Shown here piece after piece: positions 8,060-15,607 of a stretch of 64,000 nucleotides of DNA. The translations under genes were made by a program, and so were the position numbers. The notes below the pieces were generated by a model, which worked only from the letters and a program-made list of their open reading frames with translations, was not told the DNA's origin and did not search any database. Within the stretch, counting starts at the first letter, position 1. Each line of letters opens with the position of its first letter. This DNA is from Algoriphagus antarcticus (GTDB taxonomy: Bacteria > Bacteroidota > Bacteroidia > Cytophagales > Cyclobacteriaceae): contig NZ_MSSW01000002.1 in assembly GCF_002150685.1 (NCBI RefSeq), positions 124,001 through 188,000 of the forward strand, written 5' to 3'.

Positions 8060-10831
8060 ATGAACATCGCCCAGATTGAAACCAACCTTCAAAATCTGAT
8101 TAAGTCCTTTTCGAAAGAAACTTTCATTTATGAGCTTCTTTTAGCATACGGTTTACCAAAAGCATCCATTACCCGATTGCAGAAAGGAAACCTCAATCTC
8201 TCAAAAACCGAAGGAGAAATCTCGTGGAAGAAAAAGCTCTTTTTCCAGGAAGAGTACAAAGAAGACTTACACCTCACTATTTCTGAACTGATCAAGTCCA
8301 TCAAGCATCAGCAGCGATTCGTGATTGTGACGGATTACAACTTATTCTTGGCTGCAGATACCAAGACTGGTGAAAAACTGGATATTGAACTTCAGGAATT
8401 GCCGAAGCATTTCGATTTCTTTTTGCCCTGGGCAGGAATGGAAAAAGCACAGCACCGCAATGAAAACCCTGCGGATGTCAAAGCAGCGGAGCGAATGGCC
8501 AAGCTTTTTGACGAAATCAAGAAAGACAATGTCGCAGCCTCAGAGGATGACTCTCATGCGCTAAACGTATTTCTGTCACGCCTCCTGTTCTGTTACTTTG
8601 CCGAAGACACCCACATTTTTCAAGATGGGCAATTCACCAATGCGATCAGCTCGCATACTACCGTAGATGGAAGCGATCTCAATATTTATTTAGAGGCTCT
8701 TTTTGAAGTTCTTAATTCTGACAAAAAGAGTAGAAAGGATTTGCCAGCCTATTTAGACTCATTTCCTTATGTAAATGGAGGACTATTCAAAGATGCTCAT
8801 CCTGTCCCAGTCTTCAGTAGAAAATCCCGTCAGCTGTGCATCGATGCCGGAGAGATGAACTGGAAGGACATCAACCCTGATATTTTTGGATCGATGTTCC
8901 AAGGTGTGATTGATCCTGATAAACGAGGCAGTCTGGGCGCACACTATACTTCCGTTCCCAACATCATGAAGGTGATTGAGCCGCTTTTTCTGGATGAACT
9001 GAAGGAGGAGCTGGAAAAAGCGAAGGGGAATCCTAAAAAACTAAATGACCTACTTGCCCGACTGAGTAAAATCAAAATCTTCGATCCTGCCTGTGGAAGT
9101 GGAAACTTCCTGATCATCGCCTATAAAGAACTAAGACGGCTAGAAATAGCAATCATCCAGCATCTGCAGGAACTGCAAAAGATAGCATTGGGATTTAACA
9201 GTAAAAACGAACAATTATCCTTTATCCCAAAGTCCCAACTTACGCTTGCAGCCTCCTTTCAAGTGGAGCTATTTTCTAGAATCCAACTGAGTCAGTTTTT
9301 CGGAATAGAGATTGATGATTTTGCACATGAGATCGCTCAGCTATCGCTTTGGCTTGCTGAGCACCAGATGAATGTAGAGTTTCAGAAGGAATTTGGTAAG
9401 TCCAGCCCAACTTTACCATTGAAGGAAGCAGGCAAAATCGTCTGTGGAAATGCCTGCCGTTTGGATTGGGAAGTCGTTTGTCCGAAAAAAGAAGGGGATG
9501 AAATCTATATTTTGGGAAATCCACCTTATTTGGGAGCACGATTTCAATCGGAATCACAAAAGAAAGATATTTCAATTGCGTTAAAGGCAATCCCTGGAAG
9601 AAACAGCCTAGACTATATATCATGCTGGTTTGTTAAAGCAAGTGATTATATTAAAGAAACTTGGTCTGAGTTTGCATTTGTTTCGACGAATTCAATTTGT
9701 CAAGGAATGCAAGTGTCATTGCTTTGGCAAAATATTTTTGATACAGGAAATGACATCAAGTTTGGATACCCAGCTTTTTATTGGTCGAATAATGCAAAAA
9801 ACAAAGCTGTTGTGGCAGTGATTATAGTTGGTGTTAAAGGTGCTCTTAAAAGCACAAAAAAGACTTTGTACCTAAAAGGCATTAAGGAAGACGCTTCGAA
9901 TATATCCCCTTATTTAACTGTTGGATCAAATTTATTGATTCAAAAAAAACAAACATCCCTCTCTAATATTCCTCAACTGGTTTTTGGAAATCAATCGGTT
10001 GATGGAGGTTTCCTGATACTGTCTGATCAAGAAAAAGAGGATTTAATTAATGCATATCCACAAGCAAAGAGATTTATTAGGAAATTTTATGGATGGAACG
10101 ACCTTTCCAAAAATATTCCAAGATGGTGTATTTGGATAAATGAACAGGAAATTGATGAGGCAATATTGATTCCAGATATTAAAGAAAGAATTCAGAGAGT
10201 TAAAGAATTTAGATCAAGTGGCGGAGAGGTTGCTAGGTCTTTAGTAGATATTCCTTATCGATTTAGATACATCCATGAAGGTAAATCCAATTATATAGCA
10301 GTAGGAAGGAATTCAAGCGAAAACAGAAAATATCTTCCAGCAGATTTTAAGCCTTCGACAGATATTGCTGGTGAAACTATCCAAGTTGTTTATGATCCAG
10401 AGCCATATTTATTTGGGCTGATTTCATCTAACATGCACATGATTTGGGTTAAAGCTGTTGCAGGAGGTATGAAGATGGATATCCTGTATTCTGTTACAAT
10501 ATGCTACAACACCTTCCCCTTCCCTTCAATTTCAGATCAGCGGAAACAAGAAATCACCCAATGTGTATTCCGTATCTTAGAAGAGCGGGAACGGCATTCC
10601 GAAAAAACTCTGGCTCAGCTCTATGATCCGGATAAGATGCCAGATGGATTGCGTGAAGCTCACCGACTAAATGACCTAGCCATCGAGCGATGCTATAGAA
10701 GCCGACCTTTTGAGTCGGATGAGGAAAGACTGGAATATCTATTCAAGCTGTATGAGAAAATGATCGCCGAAGAGAAAATCAAGGATAGTCTTTTTGAAAA
10801 AGAGAAAAAGGGAAAGAAAATCAAGAACTAA
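8060..10831 (+). CDS. MmeI-like class I DNA methyltransferase (type IIG/L-like)
   Basis: 923 residues. Domains in order: an N-terminal region (1-150), an MmeI helical-spacer-like region (about 160-250, HALNVFLSRLLFCYFAED), a SAM-dependent methylase core with motif I FDPACGSGNF at 341-350 and motif IV NPPY at 487-490 (typical of N6-adenine enzymes), a target-recognition region (about 530-815), and a conserved C-terminal tail. MmeI-type enzymes carry a PD-ExK nuclease at the N-terminus; I cannot find its D...ExK signature here, so this may be a methylase only, with cleavage supplied by other island genes. Stop and next start overlap as TAATG, indicating coupled translation with the ATPase gene. 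The target-recognition part is visibly more AT-rich than the flanks. Confidence 0.88.
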   Translation: MNIAQIETNLQNLIKSFSKETFIYELLLAYGLPKASITRLQKGNLNLSKTEGEISWKKKLFFQEEYKEDLHLTISELIKSIKHQQRFVIVTDYNLFLAADTKTGEKLDIELQELPKHFDFFLPWAGMEKAQHRNENPADVKAAERMAKLFDEIKKDNVAASEDDSHALNVFLSRLLFCYFAEDTHIFQDGQFTNAISSHTTVDGSDLNIYLEALFEVLNSDKKSRKDLPAYLDSFPYVNGGLFKDAHPVPVFSRKSRQLCIDAGEMNWKDINPDIFGSMFQGVIDPDKRGSLGAHYTSVPNIMKVIEPLFLDELKEELEKAKGNPKKLNDLLARLSKIKIFDPACGSGNFLIIAYKELRRLEIAIIQHLQELQKIALGFNSKNEQLSFIPKSQLTLAASFQVELFSRIQLSQFFGIEIDDFAHEIAQLSLWLAEHQMNVEFQKEFGKSSPTLPLKEAGKIVCGNACRLDWEVVCPKKEGDEIYILGNPPYLGARFQSESQKKDISIALKAIPGRNSLDYISCWFVKASDYIKETWSEFAFVSTNSICQGMQVSLLWQNIFDTGNDIKFGYPAFYWSNNAKNKAVVAVIIVGVKGALKSTKKTLYLKGIKEDASNISPYLTVGSNLLIQKKQTSLSNIPQLVFGNQSVDGGFLILSDQEKEDLINAYPQAKRFIRKFYGWNDLSKNIPRWCIWINEQEIDEAILIPDIKERIQRVKEFRSSGGEVARSLVDIPYRFRYIHEGKSNYIAVGRNSSENRKYLPADFKPSTDIAGETIQVVYDPEPYLFGLISSNMHMIWVKAVAGGMKMDILYSVTICYNTFPFPSISDQRKQEITQCVFRILEERERHSEKTLAQLYDPDKMPDGLREAHRLNDLAIERCYRSRPFESDEERLEYLFKLYEKMIAEEKIKDSLFEKEKKGKKIKN

Positions 10832-12471
10832 TGGAAAGTTTACTTCAACAATTTCTTTCGCATGAAACGGAGACGGAAATATTGGAATTTAAAGAGGCGA
10901 AAACCCAATACGATAAAGATAAATTGGGTAAGTATTTCTCCGCCCTAAGCAATGAAGCCAATTTAATGAATAGGCCAAACGCTTGGTTTATATTAGGAGT
11001 GAACGACGATAAGCAGATAGTAGGCACAGAAATATCTGATGCGAAAATCAATGAATATAAGAAAGAAGTAGCTGATCACACCTCTCCCAATATGACATTT
11101 CGGGATGTACACAGAGTACAAATCAATGGAAAATGGGTTTTGTTATGTGAAATTCCGGCTTCACCAAAGGGAATCCCTGTTTCTTGGAAACGACAATATT
11201 ACGGAAGAGATGGAGAGAGTTTGGGGATTTTGAGTCTTGATGAAATTGATAGGATCAGAGAACAATCAAATTCTTTTGATTGGAGTGCACAGATTATTGA
11301 GGATGCAACTTTGGATGATTTATCACCAGAGGCAATAGAAGTAGCAAAACAGAAATACTCTGAGAAGAATCCTCACATTAAAGAGGAGATTTTGAAGTGG
11401 GAAACACTTACCTTCTTGAATAAGGCTAAGATCACTATTCAAGGAAAAATCACAAATACAGCAATTTTGCTTTTGGGCAAATCCGAGTCAGAGCACTTCA
11501 TTAGTCCTGCTACAGCAAAAATCTCTTGGATTTTGAAAGATAGTGATGGGTTGGAGAGAGATTATCAGCATTTCACCTGTCCGTTAATACTTTCCGTTCA
11601 GTCGGTTTATGCCAAGATTCGAAATCTTAATTATAGGTATTTACAGGAGGGCAGTATTTTTCCTGAGGAAGTAAGCCAATTTGACCCCTATATTATAAGG
11701 GAAGCCTTAAACAACTGCGTCGCGCATCAAGATTATACTTTAGCAGGAAAGATCAATGTGGTCGAGCGTGAAGATGGTATTTTGATTTTTTCCAATTCTG
11801 GGAATTTTATACCAGGGACAGTTGAGAAAGTAATCGACTCCGACTCTCCTGAGACCAAGTACCGCAATCCATTTTTAGCCAATGCCATGGTTGACCTGAA
11901 GATGATTGATACAATTGGAAGTGGCATTAGAAAGATGTTTCTCATCCAGAAGGATAAGTATTTTCCTTTGCCTGATTATGATTTTTCGGACCAGAAGGTC
12001 ACTGTAAAAATTACGGGTAAAGTTTCGGATCTGAATTTTGCTCGAAAACTGGCGCAAATGCCAGGGCTTTCTCTTTATGAAATTATGCTTTTGGATAAAG
12101 TGTCAAAAGGGAAACCACTTAAAAAGCAAGAAATTCAGCAGTTGAGAACCAAGAAGTTGATTGAGGGAAGAAAACCCAATCTCCATATTTCTGCAATTGT
12201 CGCCAGCGCAACTGATGAGCGTGGAGACTATATTAAGATGAAAGGCTTTAAAGATGATTATTACAAAAACCTCATTCTGGGATATCTGGAGAAATACGGA
12301 GAAGCTGAGAAAGAAGATATCGATAAATTGCTTTTTGACCTACTTCCCAATGTGTTGGATGAGAAGCAAAAAAATAACAAAATCAGAAATTTGATGAACT
12401 CCCTTTCTAAGAAACAAAACCTGATTGAAAATAGAGGAACGAACAGAAAACCAATTTGGATAAAAGTTTAA
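10831..12471 (+). CDS. AlbA_2 (Schlafen-type) and GHKL-like ATPase protein
   Basis: 546 residues. Residues about 12-135 match the AlbA_2 divergent nucleic-acid-binding domain (ETEILEFKEA, then WFILGVND and the YYGRDGES loop). Residues 285-385 match the HATPase_c_4 module of RecG-like regulators (REALNNCVAHQDY at 290, then GIRKMF). The C-terminal 130 residues look like one or two winged helices. Such proteins are often annotated as ATP-binding proteins or transcriptional regulators and are frequent in phage-defence loci. It is translationally coupled to the methylase by a one-base overlap. It could be a regulator or a working part of the system; the sequence alone does not decide. Confidence 0.82.
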   Translation: MESLLQQFLSHETETEILEFKEAKTQYDKDKLGKYFSALSNEANLMNRPNAWFILGVNDDKQIVGTEISDAKINEYKKEVADHTSPNMTFRDVHRVQINGKWVLLCEIPASPKGIPVSWKRQYYGRDGESLGILSLDEIDRIREQSNSFDWSAQIIEDATLDDLSPEAIEVAKQKYSEKNPHIKEEILKWETLTFLNKAKITIQGKITNTAILLLGKSESEHFISPATAKISWILKDSDGLERDYQHFTCPLILSVQSVYAKIRNLNYRYLQEGSIFPEEVSQFDPYIIREALNNCVAHQDYTLAGKINVVEREDGILIFSNSGNFIPGTVEKVIDSDSPETKYRNPFLANAMVDLKMIDTIGSGIRKMFLIQKDKYFPLPDYDFSDQKVTVKITGKVSDLNFARKLAQMPGLSLYEIMLLDKVSKGKPLKKQEIQQLRTKKLIEGRKPNLHISAIVASATDERGDYIKMKGFKDDYYKNLILGYLEKYGEAEKEDIDKLLFDLLPNVLDEKQKNNKIRNLMNSLSKKQNLIENRGTNRKPIWIKV

Positions 12472-12498
12472 ATAACTAACTAATTAAAAATAAACTTT

Positions 12499-12604
12499 AG
12501 ATAAACTTTTAGATAAACTTTACTAAAAAAAGCCGATTCAAGCGACTCAGAATGCTTTTACTTGAGAAATGAAGCATTTTCAAAGATAAACTTTAGATAA
12601 ACTT
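12499..12604. repeat. 11-bp repeat array, left block (AGATAAACTTT)
   Basis: Two tandem copies of AGATAAACTTT at 12499-12522 (12 apart) and two at 12584-12604 (11 apart), with a partial TAAACTTT at 12491-12498. A further related copy, AGACGAAATAT (12627-12637), overlaps the likely start codon of the next gene. A 6-bp hairpin (AATGCT/AGCATT) lies between the pairs. The helical-turn spacing suggests a protein-binding array. Confidence 0.7.
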
Positions 12605-12635
12605 GCGAAGAATGGATGATGGATTTAGACGAAAT

Positions 12636-13145
12636 ATGGCAACAACACAAACAGAAGTCTTGAAAAGACTCAAAGAACCTGGAATTGGGATGATTTCAAG
12701 TAATAAAAGCCTTTCTAATGAAGAATCCTCTGTATTGCAAAAGCTGGAAGCTTTTGGAGTAATTGAAAAAGTAAATCTTACATATAGACCATGTGCTAGA
12801 TTTTATAAGTATGCAGATAAACTGATTGCTCAGGAAATCCCTGTTGAACAATTTAATTTTGACGATCAACCTAGTGCAAATCAAATTTTCCATAATACAA
12901 TTCATACTCAGAGTATTGGTCAAATAAATCAAGGATCTGGCAACTTCAGTTTTGAACAGATTAACGTTGATATAATAAAAAAATCAATGGAAAATGAGCT
13001 GACCCCAGAGCAATTGGACGATATCATGCGGGTACTGGAAGAGAAGGGGCAAAATGGTGTTGTTCAGAAGTTGAAAAGCTTTGGAAGTGACGTGCTTGCC
13101 AATGTGATTGCTGGAATTATTGCCAACCCAGCCCTATACAGTTAA
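12636..13145 (+). CDS. Small winged-helix-like protein of the defence island
   Basis: 169 residues from the ATG at 12636. In-frame upstream starts (TTG 12603, ATG 12612) lie inside the repeat array and were judged less likely. Residues 1-65 look like a winged helix (EVLKRLKEPGIG, then VLQKLEAFGVIEKV and a basic strand). A middle stretch, NTIHTQSIGQINQGSGNF, is of the repetitive IGxINxGxGN type seen in some abortive-infection and effector-associated proteins. The C-terminus ends with a hydrophobic helix (DVLANVIAGIIANPAL). No family is recognised with confidence. It is flanked on both sides by the 11-bp repeats, so a DNA-binding autoregulator is the simplest guess; a small toxic effector is the alternative. 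Confidence 0.7.
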   Translation: MATTQTEVLKRLKEPGIGMISSNKSLSNEESSVLQKLEAFGVIEKVNLTYRPCARFYKYADKLIAQEIPVEQFNFDDQPSANQIFHNTIHTQSIGQINQGSGNFSFEQINVDIIKKSMENELTPEQLDDIMRVLEEKGQNGVVQKLKSFGSDVLANVIAGIIANPALYS

Positions 13146-13391
13146 TATGCGAGCTACATTCTTTCCTAGGCTTAGGTAGCTTTCAGTGAAATAGAATCTT
13201 ATTTGATGGTCTTATGATGATGAGAATGAAAAATCAGGCCAGCGGTCTGGCTAAAAAAAAATAAACAAAAAATAAATTCTAGAAAAAGGACATCAGAATT
13301 CAATCAAGCCGTATTTTTCTTTTTGCTGTGAAAACAAATGAAAATAAAAAAGTGCATTTGAAACTCTTAACATTACCCATTTAGATGAGAA

Positions 13392-13481
13392 TTATTATGT
13401 GATGGTCATGTGACAGCAGGATAAGTCAAAACCTCAAACCACTGATAATGAGCTATTTATTATGTGACGGTTATGTGATAG
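13392..13481 (+). repeat. Pair of 25-bp direct repeats with internal ATGTGA duplication
   Basis: Copy one (13392-13416) and copy two (13457-13481) share TTATTATGTGAyGGTyATGTGAyAG with only three pyrimidine changes, 65 bp apart. Each holds ATGTGA twice, 11 bases apart. Both are preceded by an ATGAG sequence, so the repeat may extend further left. The TGTGA core recalls half-sites of Crp-type regulators, but no full palindrome is present. Confidence 0.6.
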
Positions 13482-13550
13482 AATGCTGAAAAGCGAAGAA
13501 ATGAGAAGGATCAAAAGTTTATCTAATTTACTGTTTAGTTTATACCAGTT

Positions 13551-13658
13551 AGACGAGATTTAGATGAACTTTAGACGGAAAATAACATCATCTATTTGAT
13601 AATCAATTATTTACAAAAAAAAATTTAGATAAACTTAGACGAATTTTAGATAAACTTT
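13551..13658. repeat. 11-bp repeat array, right block
   Basis: Tandem units with an exact 11-base step: AGACGAGATTT (13551), AGATGAACTTT (13562), AGACGGAAAAT (13573), then AGATAAACTT (13627), AGACGAATTTT (13637) and AGATAAACTTT (13648). The consensus is about AGAYRAACTTT. The array ends 20 bases before the helicase start, so it sits where an operator or promoter would be. Confidence 0.7.
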
Positions 13659-13678
13659 AGCTAATTAACCTTTTTGAA

Positions 13679-15607
13679 ATGCCCAATATAGTAGAAGTAA
13701 ACTATCACCAAACCGGACAGAGCACACAGATAAATCCTATGGGTATGCGTGACATGCAAGCCCGAGCATATGAAGCCAGACACGCCCAATATTTGTTACT
13801 GAAAGCTCCTCCTGCTTCAGGTAAGTCCAGAGCATTGATGTTTTTGGGATTGGACAAGCTCGTCTATCAAGGCATCAAAAAAGTGATCGTAGCAGTACCA
13901 GAACGATCTATTGGGAGTTCATTTGCCCATACAGATCTGAAGTCAAGTGGCTTTTTTGCAGATTGGGAGCCTAATGATATGTACAACCTATGCATGCCAG
14001 GAGCGGAAGGAAGCAAGGGCAAAGTACAGACTTTTAGAGATTTCATGGCAAATGATGAACAATTGTTAATCTGCACTCATGCTACTTTACGTTTTGCCTC
14101 AGAAGAATTGGAAGAAAAGTCATTTGATAATTGTCTATTGGCAATAGATGAGTTTCACCATGTGTCCGCTGATATCAATAACCGTCTTGGTGATATCCTC
14201 CGAAATATCATGAAGAAGTCCTCTGCGCATATCGTAGCGATGACTGGCTCATATTTCCGAGGGGACAGCGTTCCTGTTCTACCACCTGAAGAGGAAGCCA
14301 AATTTGAAAAAGTTACTTACAACTACTATGAGCAGCTAAATGGCTATAGCTATCTAAAATCTTTGGGGATCGGATACCATTTTTATCAAGGCCGATATAC
14401 CGAGGCGATATTGGAGGTATTGGATACAGATAATAAGACAATCCTGCATATTCCCAATGTCAACTCGGGTGAATCCACCAAGGACAAGCACAATGAGGTA
14501 GATTTTATTTTGGATGCAATTGGTCAGGTAATCAAGCAGGATCCTGAAACTGGTGTGATTTACATCAAGCGTTTTGGGGATGGTAAAATCCTAAAAGTGG
14601 CTGATCTGGTTGAGGACAATTCCAAGGAACGTGATAAAATCGTAGAATACCTTAGAAAGAGCAAAAATGAAGATGACATAGATTTGATCATCGCTCTAGG
14701 AATGGCTAAGGAAGGATTCGACTGGCCCTATTGTGAGCATGCATTGACCGTTGGCTATCGAGGGTCATTGACAGAGATCATTCAGATTATTGGCAGATGT
14801 ACCCGAGATAGTATTAATAAAACTCATGCACAGTTCACCAACCTCATCGCCCAGCCAGATGCCGCGGATGATCAAGTAAAACTATCAGTAAACAATATGC
14901 TGAAAGCCATTACCGCTTCCTTACTGATGGAACAGGTGCTTGCTCCTAACTGGAAATTCAAAACCAGGCTATCTGATGACGATAAAGCAAAGCCAGGAGA
15001 ACTCCATATTCGTGGTCTAAAAGAACCAAGCTCCAAAAGAGTAAGAGATATCATTGAGTCGGATCTTAATGACCTGAAGGCTGTGATCCTTCAGGATAAT
15101 CAAATGCTAAAGGCTATGCCCGGGAATGTAGATCCAGAAGTGATCAACAAAGTACTTATCCCAAAAATCATCCAAGTGAGATATCCAGATCTTTCGGTCG
15201 AGGAAGTAGAGGAAGTTCGGCAGCAGGTAGTGGTAGATTCGGTGATCAAAAATGGAGAAATTAAAGAAACGGGAGACAAGCGCTTTATCCGCATGGCAAA
15301 CACCTTTGTGAATATTGATGACCTTCATATCGATCTGATAGATCAGGTTAATCCCTTCCAAAAGGCTTTCGAGATATTATCAAAGTCTGTGACGACTAAA
15401 GTTCTCAAGATAATACAGGAAACAATCGAGGCTACTCGAATTACCATCACTGAAGAGGAGGTTTTGATATTGTATCCAAAAATCAAGGAGTTCATAGCGA
15501 TGTACAGTAAAAAGCCAAATATCAGTTCTGGCGATCCATTAGAAAGAAGGATGGCTGAGGCGATTATTTATATCAATGACCAGAGAAGGAAACATGCATC
15601 ATCGTAA
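13679..15607 (+). CDS. DEAD/DEAH-box superfamily 2 helicase
   Basis: 642 residues. Walker A reads APPASGKS (43-50), motif II is DEFHH (157-161), motif III is TGSYF near residue 194, and the second RecA domain carries motif V (GMAKEGFDW) and motif VI QIIGRCTR (369-376) with both arginines. The C-terminal 200 residues have no motif I recognise. SF2 helicases of this type are common translocating parts of restriction and defence systems. The GIY-YIG gene begins inside its 3' end (32-bp overlap), so the two are co-translated and probably act together. The ATG at 13679 lies directly after the repeat array. Confidence 0.88.
   Translation: MPNIVEVNYHQTGQSTQINPMGMRDMQARAYEARHAQYLLLKAPPASGKSRALMFLGLDKLVYQGIKKVIVAVPERSIGSSFAHTDLKSSGFFADWEPNDMYNLCMPGAEGSKGKVQTFRDFMANDEQLLICTHATLRFASEELEEKSFDNCLLAIDEFHHVSADINNRLGDILRNIMKKSSAHIVAMTGSYFRGDSVPVLPPEEEAKFEKVTYNYYEQLNGYSYLKSLGIGYHFYQGRYTEAILEVLDTDNKTILHIPNVNSGESTKDKHNEVDFILDAIGQVIKQDPETGVIYIKRFGDGKILKVADLVEDNSKERDKIVEYLRKSKNEDDIDLIIALGMAKEGFDWPYCEHALTVGYRGSLTEIIQIIGRCTRDSINKTHAQFTNLIAQPDAADDQVKLSVNNMLKAITASLLMEQVLAPNWKFKTRLSDDDKAKPGELHIRGLKEPSSKRVRDIIESDLNDLKAVILQDNQMLKAMPGNVDPEVINKVLIPKIIQVRYPDLSVEEVEEVRQQVVVDSVIKNGEIKETGDKRFIRMANTFVNIDDLHIDLIDQVNPFQKAFEILSKSVTTKVLKIIQETIEATRITITEEEVLILYPKIKEFIAMYSKKPNISSGDPLERRMAEAIIYINDQRRKHASS

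Larger units (their letters stand above)
13146..13678. other. 533-bp repeat-rich regulatory gap
   Basis: No coding region on either strand. It holds two copies of a 25-bp direct repeat (13392 and 13457), a looser third copy near 13199, an inverted AAGTTTATCT at 13515-13524, and the right block of 11-bp repeats. Very AT-rich. It separates the first three island genes from the helicase and nuclease genes and is the best place for a second promoter. Confidence 0.7.

Noticed and set aside
7910..8092. 60-codon minus-strand frame in the gap before the methylase
   Set aside because: It overlaps the methylase start on the opposite strand and has no domain or start signal; treated as chance.
12603..12635. 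Upstream starts (TTG 12603, ATG 12612) for the small island protein
   Set aside because: They lie within the 11-bp repeat array and add residues with no structure; ATG 12636 was preferred, though not proven.
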